In this document: piece by piece, positions 9,374 through 18,000 of the stretch
Layout of the letters: each line of letters starts with the position of its first letter
Numbering within the stretch: the stretch's first letter is position 1
Assembly (NCBI RefSeq): GCF_002005565.1
Contig: NZ_BDJC01000023.1
Location: forward strand, 36,143-100,142
Direction of reading: 5' to 3'
Length of the DNA stretch: 64,000 bases
Source: Streptomyces sp. JHA26
GTDB taxonomy: Bacteria > Actinomycetota > Actinomycetes > Streptomycetales > Streptomycetaceae
Program-made: the position numbers and the translations under genes
Notes under the pieces: generated by a model
Seen by the model: only the letters and a program-made list of their open reading frames with translations
Database searches by the model: none
What the model was told of the DNA's origin: nothing

Positions 9374-10139
9374 CGGTGGGCTCCGTACCGGTCCGGGCGC
9401 GGGAGGCGGCGGTCCGTTTGGCGATCGGGCCGTACGCGGCGCCGCCGAGGATCAGGACGGCTCCGGCGATCACCAGGGCGACGACCGTGCGCAGCGGGCC
9501 CGGCGAGGAGAGGCCGCCCAGCGCCTCGAAGCCCGTCGGTCGCTCCAGCATGCCGTTCATGGGCCACACGACGGCGTCCACGCGGGCGTCCACGGCACCG
9601 CGCGCCACGGTCCCGCCGGCGGCGTCGGTGAGGTGGGCGGTGGAGTCGACGGAGGTGTCGCGTTCGTCGCCGAGCAGGAACAGGCGGCCCTCGGGGACGG
9701 TCACGGTCGGGAAGTTCGTGATCTCGGCAGGCGTGCCGGCGGGCAGGTAGGGCTCGTCGATCACCTTGCCGTTGACCTTGAGCTTGCCCTCCTGGCAGCA
9801 GGAGACGGTGTCCCCGCCGACGGCGACCACGCGCTTGACCATGGGGGCGTTGGCCCAGGTGGCGTCCTTGAAGACGACGACGTCGCCGCGGCGGACGTCG
9901 CCGCCGTCGATGCGCTGCGCCAGCACCCGGTCACCGGCGTGGATCGTCGGCGTCATGGAGCTGGTCGGCACGGTGTAGGGCCGGTAGACCACCGCTCCCC
10001 AGGCGAACCCGCCGAGGAACAGCACCAGGCCCAGCGCCACGGCGATGCCGGACAGCCGCTGCCCGGTCCTGCCGGCCGCCGGGGCCCTGCTCGAGCCGCC
10101 GCCGTGCGGGGCCGTACGTGTCGTGCTCTCGCCACCCAT
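9363..10139 (-). CDS. sipZ: Type I signal peptidase SipZ
   Basis: Membrane serine protease releasing secreted proteins from their signal peptides. The 258-residue product has an N-terminal membrane segment (IAVALGLVLFLGGFAWGAVVY, about residues 30-50), then the catalytic serine in VPTSSMTPTI and the catalytic lysine in MVKRVVAVGGD. The box-E signature GDERDTSVDS follows. A second hydrophobic helix (VVALVIAGAVLILGGAAYG) near the C-terminus would place the tail back in the cytoplasm. The ATG at 10139 is chosen over an upstream start in Pro-rich sequence. It is the last of the tandem group W-X-Y-Z. Confidence 0.95.
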   Translation of the reverse strand: MGGESTTRTAPHGGGSSRAPAAGRTGQRLSGIAVALGLVLFLGGFAWGAVVYRPYTVPTSSMTPTIHAGDRVLAQRIDGGDVRRGDVVVFKDATWANAPMVKRVVAVGGDTVSCCQEGKLKVNGKVIDEPYLPAGTPAEITNFPTVTVPEGRLFLLGDERDTSVDSTAHLTDAAGGTVARGAVDARVDAVVWPMNGMLERPTGFEALGGLSSPGPLRTVVALVIAGAVLILGGAAYGPIAKRTAASRARTGTEPTGGR

Positions 10140-10230
10140 GGATCCGCACCCTACCGGGCGGTACCCGAACGGGGCAGCCCCTCCCGGCGCCGGGGACCGG
10201 CCGGCCCGGGGGGACGGGGGCCGCGCCGCT

Positions 10231-11223
10231 TCAGCGGGTCTCGGCGGGGGCGGTCCGCCTGCGGCGCCACCAGACGACCGGGAGGACACCGGCGAGGGCG
10301 AGGCCCTCGGGTGCGACCGTGAGCGCTGCGGCGGCCGACGGCGGGTTCTTCAGACCGTCCTGGTCGAAGGTCTCCGGGACCGGCAGGGTGTCCCAGTGGT
10401 TGACCGGCCAGGCGACCACGATGGCGCGGCCGATGACCTCCTTCACGGGGACCATGCCGCCGTGCTTGTCCGACTGGTTGTAGCGGGAGTCCGCGGAGTT
10501 CTGCCGGTGGTCGCCCATGACCCAGATGGAGCCCTCGGGGACCTTCACCTTGAACCGGCCGCCCTGGCCGTCGTCGCTGCACGGCGTGTTGCCGGGGTAG
10601 ACGTACGGCTCGTTGAGCGCCATGCCGTTGACCTTGAGCGGGCCCGTGCCGCTGCACTCGACCGTGTCGCCGCCGACTCCGATGACGCGCTTGATCAGGT
10701 CCTTCTCGTCCGCGGACGGCATCAGGCCGATCCAGCTCAGGACCGTCTGCAGCGCGTTCGGCTCGGGCGTCGGCTCGCCCGCCAGCCACTGGTCGGGATC
10801 GTGGAAGACGACGACCTCGCCGCGCTCGGGCTCCGAGCCGAACCAGGGGGTGAGCTTGTCGACCAGGACCCGGTCACCCTCCGTGAGGGTGTTCTGCATC
10901 GATGCGGACGGGATCGAGAACGCCTGCACCAGGAAGGTCTTGATCAGCAGCGCGAGCACCAGCGCGATGCCGATGAGGATCGGCAGTTCCTTCCAGAAGG
11001 AACGCTGCTTCTTGGCCGCCGGACGTGCCGTGGGCGGGGTCCCGCCCACTCCCTCGTCCTCGGCCCCGTTCTGTTCGTCCGTCACCCTGCCGTCCTCGAC
11101 CGTCCCGGAGTCGTGCGCGAAGGCCCGGGCGTCGTCCGAGGGCGGGCCGGCCGCTTCCGCGGGGCGTTCCGGGCGTTCCTCGCCGTCGTGACCGGACCGT
11201 GCGCCAACCGCCACATCCCCCAC
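10231..11223 (-). CDS. sipY: Type I signal peptidase SipY
   Basis: Signal peptidase, 330 residues. A hydrophilic N-terminal region of about 75 residues precedes the membrane segment ELPILIGIALVLALLIKTFLVQ. Catalytic serine lies in IPSASMQNTL and catalytic lysine in DLIKRVIGVGGD; GDHRQNSADSR is the conserved C-terminal box. A short hydrophobic stretch (LTVAPEGLALAGVLPVVWW) near the end may be a second anchor. The GTG at 11223 is preceded by a very good AAGGAG at the right spacing, which fixes the start. The same site lies inside the long open frame of sipX. Confidence 0.93.
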   Translation of the reverse strand: MGDVAVGARSGHDGEERPERPAEAAGPPSDDARAFAHDSGTVEDGRVTDEQNGAEDEGVGGTPPTARPAAKKQRSFWKELPILIGIALVLALLIKTFLVQAFSIPSASMQNTLTEGDRVLVDKLTPWFGSEPERGEVVVFHDPDQWLAGEPTPEPNALQTVLSWIGLMPSADEKDLIKRVIGVGGDTVECSGTGPLKVNGMALNEPYVYPGNTPCSDDGQGGRFKVKVPEGSIWVMGDHRQNSADSRYNQSDKHGGMVPVKEVIGRAIVVAWPVNHWDTLPVPETFDQDGLKNPPSAAAALTVAPEGLALAGVLPVVWWRRRRTAPAETR

Positions 11224-12196
11224 GCCAACTCCTTACTCTCTGCCACCGCCTGCCCCGTGCACGGCGCAGGCCCACCACTCCCATAACGAGCGGGAGTTCC
11301 GCAGGGGTCGGGAGTTGAATCATTGCGTTCGGATCGTCGGGGGCAACCCTATGCGACGGCGCGGGGGCAGCGGCCGAACCGGAGGCCGAGTCGGGCACGG
11401 ACGCGTACGTTTTCGGTTCGTCCAGAGTGATCCAGTGATCGAACGGCCAGGCGATCACCATGGCCCGCCCCACCACTTCGTCCTCGGAGACCGTGCCGTG
11501 GTCGGTGTCCTGGTGGACGCGGGAGTCGGCGGAGTTGGACCGGTGGTCGCCCATCACCCACAGCCGTCCCTCGGGCACGGTGACGTCGAACGGCGTCGTG
11601 GAGGGGACGTCGCCGGGGTACAGGTAGTCCTCGTTCAGGGGGACGCCGTTGACGGTGATCCGCCCCTGGGCGTCGCAGCACGTGACGTGGTCCCCGCCGA
11701 CGCCGACGACCCGCTTGATGAGGTCCTTCTCGTCGTCGGACGGCAGCAGGCCGATGAAGGCGAGGCCCTCCTTGACCTGCTTGACGACGACGGGGTCGTC
11801 CTTCTTGACGGTCTGCTCGCCCTGGAGCCAGCCGCCGGGGTCGCGGAAGACGACGACGTCCCCACGCTCCGGCCTGGAGCCGAACCAGGGGGTGAGCTTG
11901 TCGACCAGGACCCGGTCGCCGATCCGGATCGTCTGCTCCATCGAGCCCGACGGGATGACGAAGGCCTGCACGAGGAAGGTCTTCAGGACCAGCGCGATGA
12001 GGACGGCGACGCCGATGAGGAGCGGTATCTCCTTGACGGCGCTGCGCCGGCGGCGCCGCTTGACCTTGCGCTGGAGCTTGCGCCGCTCGGCACGGGACCG
12101 GCCGCCGGACGGGGCGGTGGCGCGCCGGGTCCCGGTGGGCAGGAGGTCCTCCGCGGGGCTGCTGGGCGCACCGCGCGGCCTGCCCCGGCTACCCAT
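10874..12196 (-). CDS. sipX: Type I signal peptidase SipX; reading frame overruns into sipY
   Basis: Signal peptidase with membrane segment IPLLIGVAVLIALVLKTFLV, catalytic serine in IPSGSMEQTI, catalytic lysine in DLIKRVVGVGGD and the box GDHRSNSADSR. The start ATG at 12196 overlaps the sipW stop by 8 nt. The recognisable protein ends around residue 310-320 with a short hydrophobic stretch, ELPLVMGVVGL. The frame then stays open to a TGA at 10874, giving 440 residues. That tail is Arg/Gly-rich and is simply the sipY coding strand read in another frame. The true end is therefore uncertain: either a real long overlap, or a lost stop or indel near 11225-11280. Confidence 0.75.
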   Translation of the reverse strand: MGSRGRPRGAPSSPAEDLLPTGTRRATAPSGGRSRAERRKLQRKVKRRRRRSAVKEIPLLIGVAVLIALVLKTFLVQAFVIPSGSMEQTIRIGDRVLVDKLTPWFGSRPERGDVVVFRDPGGWLQGEQTVKKDDPVVVKQVKEGLAFIGLLPSDDEKDLIKRVVGVGGDHVTCCDAQGRITVNGVPLNEDYLYPGDVPSTTPFDVTVPEGRLWVMGDHRSNSADSRVHQDTDHGTVSEDEVVGRAMVIAWPFDHWITLDEPKTYASVPDSASGSAAAPAPSHRVAPDDPNAMIQLPTPAELPLVMGVVGLRRARGRRWQRVRSWRGGCGGWRTVRSRRRGTPGTPRGSGRPALGRRPGLRARLRDGRGRQGDGRTERGRGRGSGRDPAHGTSGGQEAAFLLEGTADPHRHRAGARAADQDLPGAGVLDPVRIDAEHPHGG

Positions 12197-12917
12197 CGGC
12201 GCCCTCGGCGGCCGGCGCCGGTGCGGGCACGCGCGCGTAGGCGTCCGGCCGGTCGAGGTGGGTGGCGTGGCCGAAGGGCCAGACGATCCAGTCGGCGCGG
12301 CCGATCACCTCGTCCACCGGGACCATGCCGCCGCCCGGCGAGCCCAGGTGGTCGCGGGAGTCGCTGGAGTCGCCGCGGTGGTCGCCGAGGACGAAGAGGG
12401 TGCCGTCGGGCACCACGACGTCGAAGGACACGGTGGACGGACGGTCGCCGGGGTACAGGAACGCCGACTCGTCGACCGAAAGGTCGTTCACCCGGACCCT
12501 CCCCTCCTTGTCGCAGCACACCACGTGGTCCCCGCCCACACCGACAACGCGTTTGATGTAGTCGCCGTGCCCGAACAACCCGGTGCCGTCGAAGACGACG
12601 ACGTCGCCCCGCCGCGGCCGGTCACCGAAACGGTACGCCAACTTGTTCACGAGAACCCGGTCGCCGATCCTCAATCCTCGCTCCATGGATCCGCTCGGGA
12701 TCTGGAACGGCCGCAGCACGAAGGTGCTGAGCAGCAGCAGGAACAGCAGGAGGACGAGCAGGGTCACGGTGATCCGCCCGCCCGGCACCCAGTCGGCGAG
12801 CCACGCCGAGAACGCGGAACGCGACCGGTCCTCCGGACCCGCCGGGTCCGAGGTCTGCTCGGCGCCGGAGGGGCGGGAGGAGCGGTCGCGCTCCGTGGGC
12901 TGTGCTTCGGTGTCCAT
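12189..12917 (-). CDS. sipW: Type I signal peptidase SipW
   Basis: First of four tandem signal peptidases after rplS. The 242-residue product has one N-terminal membrane helix (ITVTLLVLLLFLLLLSTFVL, about residues 50-69). The catalytic serine is in IPSGSMERGL and the catalytic lysine in DYIKRVVGVGGD. The GDHRGDSSDSR box follows. Unlike SipZ it ends in a hydrophilic Ala/Pro tail with no second hydrophobic segment. The ATG at 12917 starts 45 nt after the rplS stop, so the four sip genes can be read from the rplS transcript. Confidence 0.95.
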   Translation of the reverse strand: MDTEAQPTERDRSSRPSGAEQTSDPAGPEDRSRSAFSAWLADWVPGGRITVTLLVLLLFLLLLSTFVLRPFQIPSGSMERGLRIGDRVLVNKLAYRFGDRPRRGDVVVFDGTGLFGHGDYIKRVVGVGGDHVVCCDKEGRVRVNDLSVDESAFLYPGDRPSTVSFDVVVPDGTLFVLGDHRGDSSDSRDHLGSPGGGMVPVDEVIGRADWIVWPFGHATHLDRPDAYARVPAPAPAAEGADG

Positions 12918-12962
12918 CGGAGCCAGATGTTATCCGGCTCCGCCGTGGACCTCGGAGTGCGC

Positions 12963-13313
12963 TCAGCTCTCGCGCTTCTCCTTGATCTTCGCGGCCTTGC
13001 CGCGCAGCTCGCGCAGGTAGTACAGCTTGGCGCGACGGACGTCACCGCGGGTGACGAGCTCGATCTTCTCCACGATCGGGGTGTGCACCGGGAAGGTGCG
13101 CTCGACGCCGACGGAGAAGGAGACCTTGCGGACCGTGAAGGTCTCGCGCACGCCGGCACCCTGGCGGCGGATGACCACGCCCTTGAACTGCTGCACGCGG
13201 GAGCGGTTGCCCTCGATGACGCGGACGTGCACGTTGACGGTGTCGCCGGGACGGAAGGCCGGGATGTCGCTGCGCAGCGACGCGGCGTCGACGGTGTCGA
13301 GCAGGTGAGACAT
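12963..13313 (-). CDS. rplS: 50S ribosomal protein L19
   Basis: L19 sits at the 30S-50S interface. The 116-residue product, [20 protein letters not shown] to the lysine-rich end [11 protein letters not shown], is full length. It includes the family motif [22 protein letters not shown], and [18 protein letters not shown] further on. The ATG at 13313 gives the standard N-terminus; an in-frame start 27 nt upstream would add MASARKADE and is less likely. Neighbours trmD-rimM upstream and the sip genes downstream are the usual actinobacterial arrangement. The 136-nt gap to trmD may contain its own promoter. Confidence 0.97.
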   Translation of the reverse strand: MSHLLDTVDAASLRSDIPAFRPGDTVNVHVRVIEGNRSRVQQFKGVVIRRQGAGVRETFTVRKVSFSVGVERTFPVHTPIVEKIELVTRGDVRRAKLYYLRELRGKAAKIKEKRES

Positions 13314-13449
13314 TTCGTCTGCTTTCCTCGCTGATGCCACAGGTCATCAACGGAAACTAGGTGTGTCGGAATCAGGGCTGTGCGGGTCGGGACGGGCGTC
13401 GTGTCCCCCTGTGGCAGGGGCGCGCTCCGGACGGACGCACAACAGCGGC

Positions 13450-14283
13450 CTATTGTTCCACGCCCGGCGTCCTGCGCCAAAATCGGCCGTACGGTTCCCC
13501 GTCCGGGTCGGGCTCCCAGCCCAGGATGGAGAGCATCTCGCGGTCCTTCTTGTCGAAGGCCTTAGGGTCGCACCGTTCGATCAGGTCGGGCCGGTTGGCG
13601 GTGGTGCGCCGCAGGGCCTCGTCGCGGCGCCAGCGGGCGATCCTGCCGTGGTGGCCGCTGAGCAGCACGTCCGGGATGCCGCGCCCGCGCCACAGGGGCG
13701 GCTTGGTGTGGACGGGGCCTTCCAGGAGGCCGGCCATGGCGCCGGGGGCGAAGGAGTCGTCCCGGTGGGACTCGGCGTTGCCCAGGACGCCGGGCAGCAG
13801 CCGTGCCACGGCCTCGGTGATGACGAGGACGGCCGCCTCGCCGCCGGCGAGGACGTAGTCGCCGATGGACACCTCGTGGACGGGCATCCGGGTCGCGTAC
13901 TCGTCGACGACGCGGCGGTCGATGCCCTCGTAGCGGGCGGGCGTGAAGATCAGCCACGGGCGCTCGGAGAGGCGGACGGCGAGTTCCTGGGTGAAGGGCC
14001 GACCGCTGGGCGTCGGCACGATGAGGGTGGGCTCGCCGGAGCCCGTCTCGTAGCCGTCGGCCAGGACGGAGTCCAGCGCGTCGCCCCACGGCTCGGTCTT
14101 CATCACCATGCCGGGGCCGCCGCCGTACGGGGTGTCGTCGACGGTGTTGTGCCGGTCGTAGGTCCAGTCGCGCAGGTCGTGCACGTGGACGTTCAACTGC
14201 CCGCGCGCGCGTGCCTTGCCGACGAGGGAGACGTTCAGCGGGTCGAGGTACTCGGGGAAGATCGTGACGACGTCGAGCCTCAT
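13450..14283 (-). CDS. trmD: tRNA (guanine-N1)-methyltransferase
   Basis: TrmD makes m1G37 in tRNAs with G36, preventing +1 frameshifts. The 277-residue product starts [20 protein letters not shown] and shows the SPOUT-class trefoil-knot motifs: [17 protein letters not shown] near residue 49 and [19 protein letters not shown] near residue 137 (SAM site). [22 protein letters not shown], also conserved, provides the proposed general-base aspartate. The ATG overlaps the rimM stop by four bases (ATGA). The C-terminal 30 residues ([20 protein letters not shown]) extend the family core slightly. Confidence 0.97.
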   Translation of the reverse strand: MRLDVVTIFPEYLDPLNVSLVGKARARGQLNVHVHDLRDWTYDRHNTVDDTPYGGGPGMVMKTEPWGDALDSVLADGYETGSGEPTLIVPTPSGRPFTQELAVRLSERPWLIFTPARYEGIDRRVVDEYATRMPVHEVSIGDYVLAGGEAAVLVITEAVARLLPGVLGNAESHRDDSFAPGAMAGLLEGPVHTKPPLWRGRGIPDVLLSGHHGRIARWRRDEALRRTTANRPDLIERCDPKAFDKKDREMLSILGWEPDPDGEPYGRFWRRTPGVEQ

Positions 14284-14831
14284 GCGCCGGCGTCCTCACC
14301 GCGGGAGGAGGCGATCTCGGCCCGGTCGTCGATCAGTCCCGGCGGGGGGTCGATGACCGCGCGCTGCTCCTCGAGGTCGATCTCGGTGACGATCTCGGAC
14401 ACGAAGGGCACGTAGACCTCGCTGCCGTCGGGGCGCTCCACGACGAACAGGTCCTGGGTGGGCAGGTGGGAGATCTCGGTGATGCGGCCGACCTCCTTGC
14501 CGTCCCCGGTCACCACGTCGAGGTCGATCAGCTGGTGGTCGTAGTACTCGTCCTCCTCCTCGGGCAGCTCGTCGGGGTCGACGTCGGCGATGAGGAGGGT
14601 GTTGCGCAGCGCCTCGGCCGCGGTGCGGTCGCTCACCCCGGCGAAGCGCAGCAGGAGGCGTCCGCTGTGGACCCGTCCGGTCTCGATGGTGAGCGGTCCG
14701 ACGGAGGCGGGGTCGGTGGTCAGTACGGCACCGGGTCCGAGCCGCAGTTCCGGCTCGTCGGTGCGGACCTCGACGGTGACCTCGCCCTTGATCCCGTGGG
14801 CGCGGCCGATGCGCGCGACTACCAGCTGCAC
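14280..14831 (-). CDS. rimM: Ribosome maturation factor RimM
   Basis: RimM assists maturation of the 30S head by binding S19. The 183-residue product has the N-terminal RimM beta-barrel beginning [22 protein letters not shown]-terminal PRC-barrel (about residues 100-165) contains [20 protein letters not shown] and [16 protein letters not shown]. The start is GTG at 14831; the product ends overlapping trmD. It lies between the KH protein gene and trmD in the conserved rpsP-khpA-rimM-trmD-rplS order. The last 15 residues are poorly conserved acidic sequence. Confidence 0.96.
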   Translation of the reverse strand: MQLVVARIGRAHGIKGEVTVEVRTDEPELRLGPGAVLTTDPASVGPLTIETGRVHSGRLLLRFAGVSDRTAAEALRNTLLIADVDPDELPEEEDEYYDHQLIDLDVVTGDGKEVGRITEISHLPTQDLFVVERPDGSEVYVPFVSEIVTEIDLEEQRAVIDPPPGLIDDRAEIASSRGEDAGA

Positions 14832-14917
14832 TGTGCTTGATCTCCTGTCATACGACTGCGGGCCGGGGACGGCCCAGTGGCCTTCCCCGGCCCGAGCCGG
14901 TGCTGCGTTGCGAAGCG

Positions 14918-15157
14918 TCAGCGGACGTGGTCCACGTCGACGAGGTCGACGCGGACACCGCGGCCGCCGATGGCGCCCACGACGGTACGCAGGGCGCGTG
15001 CGGTGCGGCCGTTGCGGCCGATCACCTTGCCGAGGTCGTCCGGGTGGACCCGGACCTCGAGCACGCGTCCGCGGCGCAGGTCGCGCGAGGCGACCTGCAC
15101 ATCGTCAGGGTTGTCGACGATGCCCTTCACGAGGTGCTCGAGAGCCTCCTCGAGCAT
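14918..15157 (-). CDS. KH-domain RNA-binding protein KhpA-like
   Basis: A 79-residue single KH-domain protein, [20 protein letters not shown] at the start. The GxxG RNA-binding loop is present as [18 protein letters not shown] near residues 45-62. In Firmicutes the equivalent KhpA pairs with KhpB and affects cell size and sRNA binding; in Actinobacteria it is known mainly from its fixed position after rpsP. It begins 2 nt after the rpsP stop, so it is almost certainly co-translated. Confidence 0.95.
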   Translation of the reverse strand: MLEEALEHLVKGIVDNPDDVQVASRDLRRGRVLEVRVHPDDLGKVIGRNGRTARALRTVVGAIGGRGVRVDLVDVDHVR

Positions 15158-15159
15158 GC

Positions 15160-15579
15160 TCAGGCCTCGGTCGACTCGGACTCGGCCGCGGCCTCGTCCT
15201 TCTTGTCGGCCTTCTTCTTCGGGGTGATGGCCTCACCCTTGCCCTCGTCGTCGCCACCGAGCGCCTCGAAGGACGGACGGGCCGACTTCTCGGCCGGCTG
15301 CAGCAGCGGCGCCGGGGCGGGCTCGCCCTTGAACTTCTGCCAGTCGCCGGTCTTCTTCAGGATGGCGAGCACGGGCTCGGTCGGCTGGGCGCCGACGCCG
15401 AGCCAGTACGCCACGCGCTCGGCGTCGACCTCCATCACCGACGGGTTGTACGTCGGGTGGTACTTGCCGATCTCCTCGATGGCCCGGCCGTCACGGCGGG
15501 TACGGGAGTCGGCGACGACGATGCGGTAGTGAGGCGAACGGATCTTGCCCAGACGCTTCAGCTTGATCTTGACTGCCAC
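15160..15579 (-). CDS. rpsP: 30S ribosomal protein S16
   Basis: S16 is an early 30S assembly protein. The 139-residue product has the conserved first 85 residues ([20 protein letters not shown], then [18 protein letters not shown]). The remaining tail of about 55 residues is actinobacterial: charged, with [19 protein letters not shown] at the end. The GTG at 15579 gives the known N-terminus; the frame stays open far upstream but without homology. It is the first gene of the rpsP-khpA-rimM-trmD-rplS cluster, so a promoter should lie in the 209-nt gap behind it, where I could not pick one. Confidence 0.96.
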   Translation of the reverse strand: MAVKIKLKRLGKIRSPHYRIVVADSRTRRDGRAIEEIGKYHPTYNPSVMEVDAERVAYWLGVGAQPTEPVLAILKKTGDWQKFKGEPAPAPLLQPAEKSARPSFEALGGDDEGKGEAITPKKKADKKDEAAAESESTEA

Positions 15580-15788
15580 GGGAGTGGATTCTCCTGGATT
15601 GACGTGGTTGGGCACGGCGAGAGAGCCGCGTGGGGTTGCGGTACCCGAGTGCCCGACGGACGCGTCAGCCGGAGGAGAGAGGGGTCCTGTTCGGCTGTCG
15701 AGTACAGCTAGCCATTCTGCCACACGCCGCCGACCCTCCCGACCGGGGGCACTGCTCCACGGTCCGGCCGCCACGAGCAGCCGGCCCG

Positions 15789-16385
15789 TCAGCCCGCCGC
15801 CGCGCCCACCGCCTCCACGATGCGGAACGGCTTGCCGCAGCCGCCGCACACGATCGGGGCCTGCGCCAGGACCGACGGGACGACCCGGACGTTGCGCCCG
15901 CAGTCGCAGACCGCCTTCACCCGTACCCCGCCCCCGGAGGAGCCGTGGCGGGCGGCCGGGCCGCGGAAGCTGCGGGCCGTGTCGGTCGCGGTGGCGGCGG
16001 TGTGTGCCTTCAGCGCGCGCTGGAGGCGTTCGATCGTCGGACGGTAGCGGCGCTTCGCCTCGGGGGTGAGCGTGACCAGCGAGAAGCCGCTGCTGGGATG
16101 CGGCTCCTCGGGGTGGTCCAGGCCCAGCTCCTCGGCGATCGCGAGGAATCGTCGGTTGTGGTAGCGGCCGGCGCGGGAGGTGTCGCGCACTCCGCGCGCG
16201 GCGGCGATGCCGTGGACTGCCTCGTGAAGCAGTCGTTCGAAGGAGAGTTCGTGCCCGCAGGCGGACGACGACTCTCCGATCAGGGACTCGGGCGCGGCAA
16301 GATCGGGCAGCTCGGGGTGGTGCCGCTGAATGTCGGCCCACGCCTGCGCCAGCTCTGCGGCGAGAACAGGTGGTGTCGTGCTCAC
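15789..16385 (-). CDS. SprT-like zinc metalloprotein
   Basis: A 198-residue protein with an HExxH zinc site, [15 protein letters not shown], near residues 52-66. A CDCG...CGGCG zinc-ribbon-like pair lies at the C-terminus (about residues 162-188). This arrangement fits the SprT-like group, whose eukaryotic relative SPRTN digests DNA-protein crosslinks; the bacterial role is not established. [19 protein letters not shown] after the HExxH resembles the third-ligand region of the group. The start is GTG at 16385. It stands alone between rpsP and a long non-coding stretch. Protease activity is inferred, not shown. Confidence 0.8.
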   Translation of the reverse strand: MSTTPPVLAAELAQAWADIQRHHPELPDLAAPESLIGESSSACGHELSFERLLHEAVHGIAAARGVRDTSRAGRYHNRRFLAIAEELGLDHPEEPHPSSGFSLVTLTPEAKRRYRPTIERLQRALKAHTAATATDTARSFRGPAARHGSSGGGVRVKAVCDCGRNVRVVPSVLAQAPIVCGGCGKPFRIVEAVGAAAG

Positions 16386-17057
16386 GTAATGACAACGAGC
16401 CGGGGTGCCGCTGTGTTCCTATTCCGGGGCATCCCAAATAATTTGCACGTACCCGTCAGTTGCCGCTGATGCGTCCCGACGAGGGCGGGTGCGCTGATCT
16501 GCGGAGAAGCCTCACAGCTCGTACCAAGCTGGTGCGTAGTCCGGCGTACGCGCCGGCGCGTAGCCCCCGTCCACGCGCCGGGGTGCGTGGGGCTCGCGGA
16601 CGCGCAAGGGGCGTTTCGGCCGCCGTCGGAACGGAGGGACGCCGTCCGAGCGGGCGTGTCGACGGGCCCGACGTTACCGGGTCGGCCGACGGCGTGCGGC
16701 ACCGCCCCGCCCCGCGGCCGTTCCCGGCGTCCGGGGGGCGGCCGCGGGGTCCGCCGGTCCTGGCCGAAACGGCCTCCGCGGCCCGGCCGCCACCCGTTGT
16801 CATCACCGACCGACACGATCAGGCCATCCGCCACGGGGCCCGGGAAGGGACCACCGGGCGTACCGCGCGGCCGGGCGCACGTTGCCGGGAAGTGAAATCT
16901 CGCCACTCGGGCGGGGATCGGGCAAAGCGGCCCTCTCCACCACTGGACGTCACGGCGAGCCCGGAGTTACCTGACATACGGGGGGAGTGCGAGCGCACTG
17001 CACGGGGGCCATGGAACCGGGCACATCGGCAACGGTCGGCGATTGGGGCACTTTCCT
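16386..17057. other. 672-nt intergenic region
   Basis: No convincing gene. It separates the divergent SprT-like and methyltransferase genes, so it should contain two promoters. Visible points are an A/T-rich patch (CCCAAATAATTTGCACG, about 16434-16450), unusual in this DNA and probably part of the minus-strand promoter region. A 6-bp dyad AGTGCG/CGCACT at 16986-16999 lies about 60 nt before the methyltransferase. The open frames here look random in composition. Confidence 0.6.
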
Positions 17058-17924
17058 ATGACACCTACGCTCGTGCGGCAGCACTCGTCCCACGCGAGGG
17101 CGACGCCCGCCGTGGACCTGGATGCACGCGCGCGTGACTGGTCCGAGATACAGGAGCGGATGCTCGTACCGCTCTACGAGGCCGTCTACGAGCGACTGGA
17201 CGTCGGCGGCGGCACACGGATGCTGGGACTGGGCTGCGGTTCCGGGCTGGCCCTGCTGATGGCCGCCTCGCGGGGCGCGGCCGTGACCGGCGTCGACTCC
17301 GGCTCCCCGGAGCGCCTGGCCCTCGCACGGCAGCGGCTGCTGCCCGAGGCGCCCGCGGCGCAGGACGCACCCGCGCGTGCGGACGCCCGGATCGTCGACG
17401 GGGTCCCCCGTGACGCGCAGGACCCGTCGGCGCCCGCGTTCACCCTGGTGACCGCCTTCGAGCCCATCGGATGCCTCGCGGGCGACACGGAGGGCCTGGG
17501 CGAGCTGCTGGCGCAGGCGACGCCGCTCGCCGCGCGGGGCGCGGCCGTGGTGCTGGCGGGCTGGGGCCCGCCGGAACGGTGCGCCACGACGTCCGTGCTG
17601 CGGGTGGCCACCAAGCTGGCGGATCCGCTGCGCGGCGCGGGCAGCTGGCGCCCGGCCCTGCGCGACGATCTGGAGGAGGTCGCCCGCCGGACCGGACTCG
17701 CCCCCGACGGGTCCGGCCGCGTGGCGTGCGCGTTCGGGTACGCCGACGTCGACAGCGCGGTGCGCGGGCTGCTGTCGACGGGGCTGTTCGACGCGGCGAT
17801 CGCCGCCGCCGGCCAGGAACAGGTGGACAAGGAGCTGGCCGAGGCCCTGCATCCCCACCGGCGGCCGGACGGGACGGTGTGGATGCCGAACGTGTTCCGG
17901 TACCTCGTGGCCCGCACGCGCTGA
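17058..17924 (+). CDS. SAM-dependent methyltransferase-like protein
   Basis: A 288-residue protein with a class I methyltransferase fold. Motif I is MLGLGCGSGLALLMAASRG near residue 55, followed by the acidic end of strand 2, VTGVDSGSPERLALAR. Later parts match no specific substrate group, so the substrate is unknown. The ATG at 17058 has GGGG about 10 nt upstream; an in-frame TTG five codons earlier is less likely. It stands alone, convergent with the ftsH-like gene. VWMPNVFRYLVART at the C-terminus resembles small-molecule methyltransferases, but this is weak. Confidence 0.75.
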   Translation: MTPTLVRQHSSHARATPAVDLDARARDWSEIQERMLVPLYEAVYERLDVGGGTRMLGLGCGSGLALLMAASRGAAVTGVDSGSPERLALARQRLLPEAPAAQDAPARADARIVDGVPRDAQDPSAPAFTLVTAFEPIGCLAGDTEGLGELLAQATPLAARGAAVVLAGWGPPERCATTSVLRVATKLADPLRGAGSWRPALRDDLEEVARRTGLAPDGSGRVACAFGYADVDSAVRGLLSTGLFDAAIAAAGQEQVDKELAEALHPHRRPDGTVWMPNVFRYLVARTR

Positions 17925-18000
17925 CGGTCCCACCGCGCCGCGGCTCGCCCCGTCCGCCCCCCCCACCCCGGACCTCACCGGGTGCGGGGGCGGGGGGGAC

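Noticed and set aside
16460..17137. Possible genes in the 16.4-17.1 kb gap
   Set aside because: Arg/Pro/Gly-rich composition with no conserved motif, present in several overlapping frames, as expected of non-coding high-GC DNA.
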